Shown here: piece after piece, positions 19,429-29,392 of the stretch | Position numbering within the stretch: position 1 is the stretch's first letter | Layout of the letters: the number at the start of each line of letters is the position of its first letter | NCBI GenBank assembly: GCA_030148045.1 | Contig: JASBUE010000223.1 | Coordinates: forward strand, 1 to 30,601 | DNA: 30,601 bases | DNA from: Candidatus Tenderia sp. | GTDB taxonomy: Bacteria; Pseudomonadota; Gammaproteobacteria; Tenderiales; Tenderiaceae | Reading direction: 5' to 3' | The notes under the pieces: model-generated | What the model saw: the letters and a program-made list of their open reading frames with translations, nothing else | Databases searched by the model: none | Told to the model about the DNA's origin: nothing | Program-made: the position numbers and the translations under genes

Positions 19429-20561
19429 GATCGCATTAATTCAATAAAATGGTCAAACAGCGGCGCAGCATCATGCGGCCCCGGGCTCGCTTCGGGATGC
19501 CCTTGAAAACTGAAGGCCGGCGCGTCGGTACGATGGATACCCTGCAAAGTGCCGTCGAACAACGAGCGATGGGTAACGCGCAAGTTTTCCGGCAACGTCT
19601 TTTCATCCACGGCGAAGCCGTGATTCTGGCTGGTGATCATGACGCGCCGGGCGTCTTCGTCAAATACCGGGTGGTTGGCGCCGTGGTGCCCGAACTTCAT
19701 CTTCATGGTCTTAGCGCCACTGGCCAGGGCCAGTAACTGGTGACCGAGACAGATACCGAACACGGGAATCCTGGTTTCCAGGATCTCCCTGATCGCCGTG
19801 ATGGCGTAACCACAGGGCTCGGGGTCACCCGGACCATTGGAGAGAAACACACCGTCGGGCTTCATGGCCAGCACCTCGCCGGCGGGGGTCTGGGCCGGCA
19901 CCACGCTCAGGCGGCAACCACGGTCCACCAGCATGCGCAGAATATTGCGTTTGACACCGTAATCGTAGGCCACCACGTGATGGGGCAGTTTCTCCTCAAT
20001 GGGATGCGGCGCATGCGGCAGCCCGCCGTCGATGCGCCAGCTGCCCTGGGCCCACTCATAGGGCTGGCGGGTAGTGACCTCCCTGGCCAGATCCAGACCC
20101 TGGAGGCCGCCGAAACCTCTGGCCGCCGCCAGTGCGGCGGCCTCGTCCAGATTGTCTCCAGCGATAATGCAGCCGTTCTGGGCACCCTTTTCGCGCAGGA
20201 TGCGGGTCAGCTTGCGGGTATCGATGTCGGCGATGGCGACCACGTCGTTGCGTTTCAGGTAGACGTCCAGTCCCTCCCGTTTGCGCCAGCTGCTGGCGCG
20301 CAAGGGCAGATCGCGAATCACCAGGCCGCTGGCGAAGATCTCGTCCGACTCGTCGTCTTCGGGATTGGCGCCGACGTTGCCGATATGGGGATAAGTGAGC
20401 GTGACGATCTGGCTGCAGTAGGAGGGGTCGGTCAGAATCTCCTGGTAACCGGTCATGGCGGTGTTGAACACCACCTCGCCCACCGTTTGCCCCTCCGCGC
20501 CGATGGCTCTCCCATGAAACACAGTGCCGTCTTCCAAGACTAACAGGGCCGACTTATCCAA
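19416..20561 (-). CDS. carA: Carbamoyl-phosphate synthase small subunit (glutamine amidotransferase)
   Basis: This subunit hydrolyses glutamine and channels ammonia to CarB. The N-terminal domain includes GQTVGEVVFNTAMTGYQEIL. The class I amidotransferase domain has the catalytic cysteine in VFGICLGHQLLALA and the catalytic histidine in FSFQGHPEASPGPHD. Length is 381 residues. The start is a TTG at 20561 with a strong GGAGG 5 bases upstream, and the sequence MDKSALLVLEDGTVFHGR fits the family. Its last three codons and TGA lie inside the right inverted repeat of the MITE-like element, so the C-terminal VRE is repeat-derived. Confidence 0.97.
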   Translation of the reverse strand: MDKSALLVLEDGTVFHGRAIGAEGQTVGEVVFNTAMTGYQEILTDPSYCSQIVTLTYPHIGNVGANPEDDESDEIFASGLVIRDLPLRASSWRKREGLDVYLKRNDVVAIADIDTRKLTRILREKGAQNGCIIAGDNLDEAAALAAARGFGGLQGLDLAREVTTRQPYEWAQGSWRIDGGLPHAPHPIEEKLPHHVVAYDYGVKRNILRMLVDRGCRLSVVPAQTPAGEVLAMKPDGVFLSNGPGDPEPCGYAITAIREILETRIPVFGICLGHQLLALASGAKTMKMKFGHHGANHPVFDEDARRVMITSQNHGFAVDEKTLPENLRVTHRSLFDGTLQGIHRTDAPAFSFQGHPEASPGPHDAAPLFDHFIELMRSVRE

Positions 20562-20582
20562 TTGATCCTCCGTGCGCTAGCT

Positions 20583-20622
20583 GCAAAAACGGGGTGGCCC
20601 TTACGACTCACCCCGCCTTTGC
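20583..20622 (-). terminator. Terminator-like hairpin in the carA leader (possible attenuator)
   Basis: On the minus strand 14-bp arms with two mismatches (core CGGGGTG/CACCCCG, 12-base loop) are followed by TTTTTGC. It lies between the predicted car promoter and the carA ribosome-binding site, so it would act inside the leader RNA. This is the layout of a transcription attenuator. No leader peptide was recognised. It could instead be a second dapB terminator. Confidence 0.6.
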
Positions 20623-20645
20623 GTCTGACAAATTTAATTAGGCAA

Positions 20646-20674
20646 ATTCTACTAAATAGCACCCTGCCTGTCCA
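20646..20674 (-). promoter_or_regulatory. Probable sigma-70 promoter of carA
   Basis: On the minus strand TGGACA (20669-20674, five of six matches) is followed after 17 bp by TAGAAT (20646-20651, five of six). Transcription would start near 20639, giving a leader of about 78 bases. It lies just downstream of the dapB terminator hairpin. Confidence 0.7.
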
Positions 20675-20680
20675 TGCAAA

Positions 20681-20696
20681 GCCCGCCGCAGCGGGC
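20681..20696 (-). terminator. Hairpin after dapB
   Basis: A perfect 6-bp GC-only stem (GCCCGC/GCGGGC, 4-base loop) begins 1 bp after the dapB stop and is followed on the minus strand by TTTGCAT. This is a plausible but weak intrinsic terminator for the dnaJ-dapB transcript. Confidence 0.55.
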
Positions 20697-20697
20697 G

Positions 20698-21504
20698 TCA
20701 CTGTTTCAGCCCCAACACATCCTGCATATCGTAGAGACCGGTCTCCCTGGCGCCGAGCCAGGCCGCGGCACGCGCCGCGCCGTTGGCGAAGGTCATGCGG
20801 CTCGACGCCTTGTGGGTGATCTCCACTCTTTCGCCGATATCGGCGAACATCACCGTGTGCTCACCGACAATGTAGCCGGCACGAATGGTCTCGAAACCGA
20901 TGGTCTTGCGCTCGCGCTCGCCGGTCTGCCCCTCGCGGCCGTAGACGGCGCACTCGTTCAGGTCACGCCCCAGCGCCTCGGCCACCACCTCACCCCTGCG
21001 CAGCGCAGTGCCGGACGGGGCATCCACCTTGTGGCGGTGGTGGGCCTCGATCACTTCGATATCCACCGCATCGCCCAGCACCCGCGCCGCCATATCCAGC
21101 AGCTTCAAACACAGATTAACGCCGACACTCATGTTGGGCGCGAAGACGATGGCGACGTCATTGGCCGCCACGCTGATCTGCTGTTGTTGCAAATCGCTGA
21201 AACCGGTGGTACCGATCACCAGCGAGCGGCCGGCGGCGCGGCAGATGTCCAGATGGGATAAAGTGGCCTCGATGGAGGTGAAATCGATCAGCACATCGAA
21301 CTCGTCGACCACGGCGGCCAGATCATCCACCAGGCGGGTACCGATATTACCGACCCCGGCCAACTCACCGGCATCGGCGCCCACAAAGGAACCGCCGGGG
21401 CGTTCGGTGGCCACGGTCACGGTCAGATCAGGGTGCTGATGACAGGCCGCCACCAGGTTGCGTCCCATGCGGCCGGCGGCACCAGCAATCGCCACTCTGG
21501 TCAT
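20698..21504 (-). CDS. dapB: 4-hydroxy-tetrahydrodipicolinate reductase
   Basis: This enzyme performs the NAD(P)H-dependent step of the diaminopimelate and lysine pathway. The nucleotide-binding VAIAGAAGRMGRNLV is at the N-terminus. Later motifs are IGTTGFSDLQ, FAPNMSVGVN and the catalytic region EAHHRHKVDAPSGTAL. Length is 268 residues. The ATG at 21504 is chosen because a GGGAGAG ribosome-binding site precedes it and the residues upstream are not family-like. It follows dnaJ by 38 bp. Confidence 0.97.
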   Translation of the reverse strand: MTRVAIAGAAGRMGRNLVAACHQHPDLTVTVATERPGGSFVGADAGELAGVGNIGTRLVDDLAAVVDEFDVLIDFTSIEATLSHLDICRAAGRSLVIGTTGFSDLQQQQISVAANDVAIVFAPNMSVGVNLCLKLLDMAARVLGDAVDIEVIEAHHRHKVDAPSGTALRRGEVVAEALGRDLNECAVYGREGQTGERERKTIGFETIRAGYIVGEHTVMFADIGERVEITHKASSRMTFANGAARAAAWLGARETGLYDMQDVLGLKQ

Positions 21505-21542
21505 TATTCTCTCCCTTACAATTGCCAGCCCTCGACTAGCAA

Positions 21543-22685
21543 TCAAAATCGCATGTCGTCAAAAAACTTCTTCACTCCGTCGAACCAACTGCTGGTACGC
21601 GGACTGTGTTTGCCCTGCCCCTCTTCCATGGAGCGCTGGAACTCTTCCAACAACTCCTTCTGCCTGCGGGTCAGGTGAACGGGGGTTTCGATCTCCACCC
21701 GGCAAAGCAGGTCACCCACCGCCCCGCCGTGGACCGGCCTGACCCCCTTGCCACGCAGGCGGAACATCTTGCAGGTCTGCGTCTCGGGCGGAATCTTCAG
21801 CTTGACGCGTCCCTCCAGGGTCGGCACATCCAGCTCGCCGCCCAGCACCGCGGTGGTGAAACTGATGGGCACCTCGCAATAGAGATCGCTGTCCTCGCGG
21901 GTGAAGATGGGATGCGGCCGCACCTTGATCTGCACGTAGAGATCACCGGGCGGGCCACCGTTCTCACCGGCCTCGCCCTCGCCCGCCAGGCGGATGCGGT
22001 CGCCGTTGTCGACCCCGGCCGGAATCTTCACTGACAGGGTCTTCTGTTCCTTGACCCGACCCTGGCCGTGACAGGTGCCGCAGGGCTCCTTGATCACGCT
22101 GCCCTTGCCGTGACACTGGGGACAGGTCTGTTGCAGGGAAAAGAAACCCTGCTGGATGCGCACCTGGCCGCGCCCGCCGCAGGTGGTACAGGTCACCGGG
22201 CTGGTACCCTTTTTGGCACCGGAGCCGTTGCAGGTCTTGCAGGTCACATGGGTGGGCACACGGATCTTGACCGTGGTCCCGGCCACCGCCTCCTCCAGAC
22301 TCAACTCCAGGTTATAGCGCAGGTCCGCGCCGCGGTAGACGTTGGCGCCGCCGCCGGCGCGGCCAGCGCCGAAGATATCGCCGAAGACATCCCCGAAAAT
22401 ATCGCTGAAACTGCCGCTGCCGAAGCCGGCCCCCGGTCCCGCGCCGCCGCCCGCGGCGGCATCCACACCGGCATGACCGAACTGGTCATAGGCGGCGCGC
22501 TTCTGTGCGCTGGACAGGATTTCGTAGGCCTCCTTGGCCTCCTTGAATTTCGCCACGGCCTCGGCATCGTCGGGATTGCGGTCGGGATGGTACTTCTGCG
22601 CCGCCCGGCGGTAAGCCTTTTTGATGTCCGCCTCACTGGCGTTGCGCGCCACCCCTAGTACTTCGTAATAATCTCGTTTGGCCAT
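21543..22685 (-). CDS. dnaJ: Chaperone protein DnaJ
   Basis: This is the Hsp40 co-chaperone that delivers substrates to DnaK and stimulates its ATPase. The J-domain (about residues 1-70) contains the HPD motif in KYHPDRNPDD. A Gly/Phe-rich linker follows. The zinc-finger domain has all four repeats: CKTCNGSG, CTTCGGRG, CPQCHGKG and CGTCHGQG. A C-terminal substrate-binding domain completes it. Length is 380 residues. The ATG at 22685 starts MAKRDYYEVLGVARNASE. The dnaK-dnaJ gap of 115 bp contains a strong hairpin. The gene is intact, in contrast with dnaK. Confidence 0.97.
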   Translation of the reverse strand: MAKRDYYEVLGVARNASEADIKKAYRRAAQKYHPDRNPDDAEAVAKFKEAKEAYEILSSAQKRAAYDQFGHAGVDAAAGGGAGPGAGFGSGSFSDIFGDVFGDIFGAGRAGGGANVYRGADLRYNLELSLEEAVAGTTVKIRVPTHVTCKTCNGSGAKKGTSPVTCTTCGGRGQVRIQQGFFSLQQTCPQCHGKGSVIKEPCGTCHGQGRVKEQKTLSVKIPAGVDNGDRIRLAGEGEAGENGGPPGDLYVQIKVRPHPIFTREDSDLYCEVPISFTTAVLGGELDVPTLEGRVKLKIPPETQTCKMFRLRGKGVRPVHGGAVGDLLCRVEIETPVHLTRRQKELLEEFQRSMEEGQGKHSPRTSSWFDGVKKFFDDMRF

Positions 22686-22747
22686 TGACTTGCTTCTTTT
22701 ATATTGCGCCCCCGGGGCGTCAATTTTCTGTTTTCGTATAACGCGCA

Positions 22748-22780
22748 ATGACAGGCGCAGCTTTCAGCCACGCCTGTCAT
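22748..22780 (-). other. Strong hairpin between dnaK and dnaJ
   Basis: The arms ATGACAGGCG and CGCCTGTCAT form a perfect 10-bp stem with a 13-base loop. No T-run follows, so it is not a clear intrinsic terminator. It may be an mRNA-stabilising or processing site, lowering dnaJ relative to dnaK. Confidence 0.6.
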
Positions 22781-22800
22781 CGCCGGACACCAGAGTCGAA

Positions 22801-24741
<1,941 letters not shown>

Positions 24742-24806
24742 TGAAAAAATCTCCGTTGTTATTCGCGTGTTTCAAAAACTCTTGTTTGATTCGATGCTTA
24801 TCCCCC

Positions 24807-24835
24807 ATATGGGGACGGCGCCGCGGATTTTCAAG
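24807..24835 (-). promoter_or_regulatory. Near-consensus sigma-32 promoter upstream of dnaK
   Basis: On the minus strand CTTGAAA (24829-24835) and CCCCATAT (24807-24814) are separated by 14 bases. This matches the known sigma-32 consensus (CTTGAAA, CCCCATnT). The -35 box overlaps the grpE stop codon. Transcription would start near 24800, about 60 bases before the dnaK ATG. Confidence 0.8.
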
Positions 24836-25484
24836 CCATTTCGTCGATGTTGTTGCCATTGCCGCCGCCCGGCGGCGTCTCCGCGCCGGAATTGGCGCCG
24901 GCCACCACCACCATGGCGGGGCGCACCAGGCGATCATTGAGCTGGTAGCCCTTCTGGTACACCGTGACTACGGTGTTGGGCTTGGCGTCCGGCACATCCT
25001 GCATGGACATGGCCTGGTGCAGATCGGGATTGAAGGGCTGGCCCACCGGGTTGACCTCGGTAACGCCGAACTTGCCCATCACGTCGCCCATCATCTTCAG
25101 GGTCAGCTCGATGCCCTCGCGCACCTTCGCCAGATCGGTCTCTTCCACCTGCGCGGCGGCCTCGCCCATTTCGAGGCTGTCCTTGACCGGCAACAGTTCG
25201 TTGACAAATTTCTCCAGGGCGTACTTGTGCGCGCTCTGCACATCGCGCTCGGCGCGGCGGCGGGTGTTTTCCAACTCGGCCTGCAGGCGCAGCACGTGCT
25301 CCCAGTGCTCCGCGGCTTTGGCCTGGGCCTCCTGCAATTGCTGCATCAACTCCTCCGTGGCCGTCTGCTCCTGGACCTGCTCGGCCTCGGGCGCCTCCGC
25401 CTGTCGTTGTTCTTCCGCCACGACCTCTGCCCGAGGCTGTTCGTTTTCCACTGCTTCGTTGTTTTCCTGAGTCTTTTTAGTCAT
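24831..25484 (-). CDS. grpE: Nucleotide exchange factor GrpE
   Basis: GrpE releases ADP from DnaK and completes the chaperone cycle. The N-terminal 60 or so residues are acidic and Glu/Gln-rich. A long coiled coil follows (about residues 65-115: EHWEHVLRLQAELENTRRRA). The C-terminal beta domain has the signature VNPVGQPFNPDLHQAMSM and VVTVYQKGYQLNDRLVRPA. Length is 217 residues, slightly longer than E. coli (197) because of the N-terminal tail. An AAGG sits 9 bases before the ATG. A sigma-32 promoter lies upstream, inside the end of hrcA. Confidence 0.96.
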   Translation of the reverse strand: MTKKTQENNEAVENEQPRAEVVAEEQRQAEAPEAEQVQEQTATEELMQQLQEAQAKAAEHWEHVLRLQAELENTRRRAERDVQSAHKYALEKFVNELLPVKDSLEMGEAAAQVEETDLAKVREGIELTLKMMGDVMGKFGVTEVNPVGQPFNPDLHQAMSMQDVPDAKPNTVVTVYQKGYQLNDRLVRPAMVVVAGANSGAETPPGGGNGNNIDEMA

Positions 25485-25517
25485 GACTTTTGGCCTTTTC
25501 CTCCAAACTGAACCCCG

Positions 25518-25535
25518 TCATAGCGGCGGCTATGA
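25518..25535 (-). other. Hairpin in the grpE leader
   Basis: A perfect 7-bp stem (TCATAGC/GCTATGA) with a 4-base loop lies in the 90-bp gap between hrcA and grpE, downstream of the predicted sigma-32 start. It may stabilise or regulate the leader RNA; nothing more can be said. Confidence 0.45.
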
Positions 25536-25562
25536 TAACACTCGATGCGAATTGGTTAGGAG

Positions 25563-25590
25563 ATATGGGGACGCTTAACGCTGATTCAAG
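25563..25590 (-). promoter_or_regulatory. Near-consensus sigma-32 promoter upstream of grpE
   Basis: On the minus strand CTTGAAT (25584-25590) and CCCCATAT (25563-25570) are separated by 13 bases, the spacing of the E. coli dnaK P1 promoter as I remember it. The -35 box lies within the last codons of hrcA and the -10 box just after its stop. Transcription would start near 25556, about 72 bases before grpE. Confidence 0.78.
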
Positions 25591-26621
25591 GCGTAACCCA
25601 ACAATTTTGCGGTGACATCGACGATGGGGATGACGCGCTCATAGGCCATGCGCGTGGGACCGATGACACCGAGCACACCGAGACACTGGCCATCGACCTC
25701 ATAGGGCGCGGTGACTACGCTGCACTCGTCCAGCACCTGGTAGCCCGATTCCTCGCCGATGAAGATCTTGACGCCCCTGGCCTGCATGCTGCTGTCCAGC
25801 AAATAGAGTATGTCGCGCTTCTCATTGAAGGCCTCGAACAGCCGGCGTAGCCGCTCGACCTGGGAGAGTTCCGAAAACCCCATCAGATTGGTCTGCCCGG
25901 CCATGACATAGTCACCGTTGCCGCCTTCGGTATCGGAAAACACCTTGCCGGCCATCTCGATGGCCGACTGCATTACCGCATCCATGTCGGCCTTGGCCTC
26001 GCGCATCTCCCTGAGCAGTTTCTCGCGCACCGCCCGCAGCCCCTTGCCGGCGAAGGCGGCATTGAGATAGTTGGCGATCTGTTCCAGTTCGGACTTGGAA
26101 TAGTCGCATTCGGCGTCGATGATCACGTTGCGCACGTCGCTGGAACTGATCACCAGAATCGCCAGCACCCGTTGGTCCGACAGTGGCATGAACTCGATGT
26201 GGCGCAGCGACATGCCGCCCTCGTTGGGCACCATCACCACCCCGGCCAGACGGGTCACATCGGAGAGCAGGCCGGAGGCGCGGCTGATCAGGACCTCGGT
26301 GTTCTTCGCCGAAGCCCCCTTGAGCTCATGCTGAAGATGCTTCACCTCGACGGATTGCAGGGGCTTTACCTGCAACAGGCTATCGACGAAGAGGCGATAG
26401 CCCTTGGCGGTGGGCACCCGCCCGGCGGAGGTATGAGGCGAGACAATCAGACCCAGCTCCTCCAGATCGGCCATCACGTTGCGCACCGTGGCCGGACTGA
26501 TGTCGAGACCGGAATCGCGCGCCAGGCTGCGCGAGCCCACCGGCTGGCCCTGCTGGATATAGGTCTCGATCAGCGTGCGAAGCAGGTGCTGGGAACGCTC
26601 GTTAAGACCTTCTATCGCCAT
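25575..26621 (-). CDS. hrcA: Heat-inducible transcription repressor HrcA
   Basis: This is the repressor that binds CIRCE operators and is kept active by GroEL. The N-terminal winged-helix domain contains QGQPVGSRSLARDSGLDISP and ATVRNVMADLEELG (about residues 25-60). The C-terminal portion has the conserved IIDAECDYSKSELEQ region and ends VTAKLLGYALNQR. Length is 348 residues, normal. The ATG has a GGAAGAAGAG ribosome-binding site. No CIRCE operator could be seen in this window, so its targets (perhaps groESL) are likely elsewhere. Confidence 0.96.
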   Translation of the reverse strand: MAIEGLNERSQHLLRTLIETYIQQGQPVGSRSLARDSGLDISPATVRNVMADLEELGLIVSPHTSAGRVPTAKGYRLFVDSLLQVKPLQSVEVKHLQHELKGASAKNTEVLISRASGLLSDVTRLAGVVMVPNEGGMSLRHIEFMPLSDQRVLAILVISSSDVRNVIIDAECDYSKSELEQIANYLNAAFAGKGLRAVREKLLREMREAKADMDAVMQSAIEMAGKVFSDTEGGNGDYVMAGQTNLMGFSELSQVERLRRLFEAFNEKRDILYLLDSSMQARGVKIFIGEESGYQVLDECSVVTAPYEVDGQCLGVLGVIGPTRMAYERVIPIVDVTAKLLGYALNQR

Positions 26622-26703
26622 GCTGGGACTCTTCTTCCGGGCTGAGATTCACTGTCATTGGGCCTGCGCTCGGCGGGAGGGTTTCCCGGCGCCAAGCCTA
26701 AAA

Positions 26704-26732
26704 AAGCTATCAACTGCCCTGGGGGGTGTCAA
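26704..26732 (-). promoter_or_regulatory. Probable sigma-70 promoter of hrcA
   Basis: On the minus strand a perfect TTGACA (26727-26732) is followed after 17 bp by TAGCTT (26704-26709, three of six). The start would be near 26697, about 75 bases before hrcA. The region also serves divergent nadK. Confidence 0.5.
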
Positions 26733-26792
26733 GCCAAGTCGATATTAAAAGAAGATGGAAAAGTTAGGCCGGTTATCATAGAGTTGTCGGCT

Positions 26793-27662
26793 ATGAATAC
26801 AGAATTCAAAACCATCGGAATTATCAGTAAGTTCAGCGACCTGAGCGTCGGCGCCACGGTCACCACCCTGATCAATTTTCTGCTCGAACGGGGTTGCAGT
26901 GTGGTACTGGATGAAAGCGCCGCCAAGACCCTGCCGCCCTCCGAACTGGAAACGGTCGATCTGGCCCGGCTGGGCCGGCGCTGCGATCTGGCCATCGTGG
27001 TGGGCGGTGACGGCACCATTCTCCATTCCGCCCGCGCCCTGGCGGACGCTGACATCCCGCTGGTGGGGATCAACCTGGGGCGGCTGGGTTTTCTGGCCGA
27101 CATCCTGCCCGACGAGATGATCAAAAAAGTGGGCGAAATCCTGGACGGCCACTATTTTGAAGAGCGGCGCTTTCTGCTCACCACCCGCGTGGAGCGCGCC
27201 GGCGCCTGCGTTATCGAGGGCTATGCCTTTAACGATGCGGTGCTGCACAAGTGGAATTCGGTGCGCATGATCGAGTTCGAGACCCGCGTCGACGGCCAGC
27301 GGGTCAACTGCCAGCGCTCCGACGGCATCATCGTCTCCACCCCCACCGGCTCCACTGCTTATGCCCTGTCCGGCGGCGGTCCGATCCTGCATCCGAGTAT
27401 GAACGCCATTGCCTTGGTGCCGATCTGCCCCCACACCCTGAGCAACCGGCCGCTGGTGATCGATGGCGGCAGCCAGGTGGAGCTGATCGTCAAAGCCGGC
27501 AGCCAGCCCCATGTGCGCATCACCCTGGACGGCCAGGACAACTTCGAGGTCAACGACAATGACCGCATCGTCATCCGCAAAAAACCCGAGCCGATCCGCT
27601 TGATCCATCCCGCCGGTCACGACCATTTTCAACTGTTGCGTGCCAAACTGGGTTGGGGTTGA
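26793..27662 (+). CDS. nadK: NAD kinase
   Basis: This enzyme phosphorylates NAD to NADP using ATP (or polyphosphate in some members). The catalytic and nucleotide-binding motif VVGGDGTILHSARAL is near residue 70. LGRLGFLADI follows, then the NAD-binding FNDAVLHKWNSVRMIEF (family usually NE; here ND) and SDGIIVSTPTGSTAYALSGG near residue 180. Length is 289 residues, like E. coli. The ATG at 26793 gives MNTEFKTIGIISKFSD; the ribosome-binding site is weak. It is divergent from hrcA and 12 bp before recN, the common gammaproteobacterial order. Confidence 0.95.
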   Translation: MNTEFKTIGIISKFSDLSVGATVTTLINFLLERGCSVVLDESAAKTLPPSELETVDLARLGRRCDLAIVVGGDGTILHSARALADADIPLVGINLGRLGFLADILPDEMIKKVGEILDGHYFEERRFLLTTRVERAGACVIEGYAFNDAVLHKWNSVRMIEFETRVDGQRVNCQRSDGIIVSTPTGSTAYALSGGGPILHPSMNAIALVPICPHTLSNRPLVIDGGSQVELIVKAGSQPHVRITLDGQDNFEVNDNDRIVIRKKPEPIRLIHPAGHDHFQLLRAKLGWG

Positions 27663-27674
27663 ATATCTAATCCT

Positions 27675-29354
27675 ATGCTGAACCAGATCTATATCCGTAA
27701 TTTCGCCATCATCGATGAGTTGGAGCTGGAACTAAACACCGGCATGAGCGTCATGACCGGCGAGACCGGCGCCGGCAAGTCCATTCTGGTGGATGCCCTT
27801 GGCCTGGTGCTGGGCGACCGCGCCGAGAGCGAGGTGGTTCGCGACGGCGCCGAGCGGGCCGAGATCTGCGCCTATTTCGACATTACCCAATTGGACGCCG
27901 CCAGGAACTGGCTGAAGGCGCACGACCTGGACGGCGACGGTGAGGAGTGCGTGCTGCGCCGAGTCATTTCCGCCGAAGGGCGTTCACGCGGCTACATCAA
28001 CGGCAGCCCGGCGCAGCTGCAACTGATGAAGGCGCTGGGCGAAATGCTGGTGGACATCCACGGCCAGCATCAACATCAATCCCTGCTCAGACCCGACATC
28101 CAACGGTTGTTGCTGGACGACTATGCCGGCAACAAGGCGTTGGTGGAACAGATCCACGATCTTCACCGGCAGTGGCAACGGGCCGGCCAGGAACTGGAAG
28201 CGCTGCGCCGCCACGCGCGCGAGAAAGACGCCCGCCTCGAGTTACTGCGCTACCACGTCCAGGAGCTGGAGGCGCTCGACCTGGGCGCCGACGAACTCGA
28301 CCAGCTCGACGAAGAACAGCGGCGCCTGGCCAACGGCGGCAAATTACTGGAGCAATGCGGCGCGGCGCTGGAAGCCCTCTACGAAAGCGACGAAGGCAAC
28401 GCCCTGCAACTGATCAACCACCATCTCGCCGAATTGGAATCCCTGCGCCGCATCGACCCGCAGCTGGCCGGGGTCTGTGACATGCTCAACGAGGCCGCCA
28501 TACAGATCCAGGAGGGTTGCAGCGAGCTGCGCCACTACGTCGACCGTCTGGAACCGGACCCAGCACGCCTGGCCTGGGTGGAACAACGGCTGGGCGCCAT
28601 CCACGACCTGGCGCGTAAACACCATGTAGACCCCGAAGCCCTGCCTGGGCTGCTGGCTGAATTCAGCGAGGAGCTGCGCCAGCTGGAAAACGTGGACATC
28701 GAACTGGAAACACTGGAAAAAGAGATCGGCCGGCTGGCCCGCGAATACGCCGACAGCGCCGCCAAGTTGAGCCAGAAGCGCCGCAAGGCAGCCGCCAAAC
28801 TGGCCAAGGCGGTCAGCGCCGTCATCCAGGAACTGGGCATGCCCGCCGGCAAATTCAGCGTCGCCCTGATCCCGCGGGAAGAGGCCACGCCACAGCGTCA
28901 CGGCCTGGAGAATATCTGTTTCGAGGTGGCTGCCAACCCCGGCCATCCGGCCAAGCCGCTGGCGAAAGTGGCCTCGGGCGGCGAGCTGTCGCGTATTGCC
29001 CTGGCCATCCAGGTGCTGCTCAGCAACAGCCAGCGCATCCCCACCCTGATCTTCGACGAGGTGGACACCGGCATTGGCGGCGCGGTGGCGGAGACCGTCG
29101 GGCACCAGCTGCGCAGCCTGAGCAAGAACCACCAGGTATTGTGCGTCACCCACCTGCCCCAGGTGGCGGCGCTCGGCCATCATCACTTCCAGGTCAGTAA
29201 ACGGATCGAAAAAAACACTACCCGCACCCTGATCGAGGAACTCAACGACCAGGCGCGCCAGGACGAAATCGCGCGCATGCTGGGCGGGGTGGAAATCACC
29301 CGCCAGACCCGCGCCCACGCCGAGGAGATGATCAACCGCGCCGCGACGGCGTAA
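27675..29354 (+). CDS. recN: DNA repair protein RecN
   Basis: RecN is an SMC-like ATPase that acts at double-strand breaks. The Walker A TGETGAGKSILVDALGLVLG is near residue 35. A long coiled-coil region covers about residues 150-370. The ABC signature ASGGELSRIALAIQVL is near 435, and the Walker B LIFDEVDTGIGGAVAE near 460, followed by the H-loop LCVTHLPQVAA. Length is 559 residues, as in the family. It probably shares a transcript with nadK. No LexA box was recognised in front of it. Confidence 0.97.
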   Translation: MLNQIYIRNFAIIDELELELNTGMSVMTGETGAGKSILVDALGLVLGDRAESEVVRDGAERAEICAYFDITQLDAARNWLKAHDLDGDGEECVLRRVISAEGRSRGYINGSPAQLQLMKALGEMLVDIHGQHQHQSLLRPDIQRLLLDDYAGNKALVEQIHDLHRQWQRAGQELEALRRHAREKDARLELLRYHVQELEALDLGADELDQLDEEQRRLANGGKLLEQCGAALEALYESDEGNALQLINHHLAELESLRRIDPQLAGVCDMLNEAAIQIQEGCSELRHYVDRLEPDPARLAWVEQRLGAIHDLARKHHVDPEALPGLLAEFSEELRQLENVDIELETLEKEIGRLAREYADSAAKLSQKRRKAAAKLAKAVSAVIQELGMPAGKFSVALIPREEATPQRHGLENICFEVAANPGHPAKPLAKVASGGELSRIALAIQVLLSNSQRIPTLIFDEVDTGIGGAVAETVGHQLRSLSKNHQVLCVTHLPQVAALGHHHFQVSKRIEKNTTRTLIEELNDQARQDEIARMLGGVEITRQTRAHAEEMINRAATA

Positions 29355-29365
29355 CCGGTTTTTTT
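29339..29365 (+). terminator. Possible intrinsic terminator of recN
   Basis: A 5-bp GC stem with 3-base loop (CGCCG CGA CGGCG) overlaps the recN stop and is followed, 7 bases later, by seven T residues. The spacing is longer than ideal, so the call is tentative. Confidence 0.4.
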
Positions 29366-29392
29366 GTTTGGCATATCTTCCGGGCGCCACAG

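Noticed and set aside
25535..25560. A CIRCE-like half-site upstream of grpE
   Set aside because: One half matches seven of nine positions, but the other half at the required spacing matches only about three.
26704..26732. A sigma-32 promoter for hrcA
   Set aside because: CTTGACA resembles the -35 box, but no CCCCAT element occurs at a suitable distance; a sigma-70 reading fits better.
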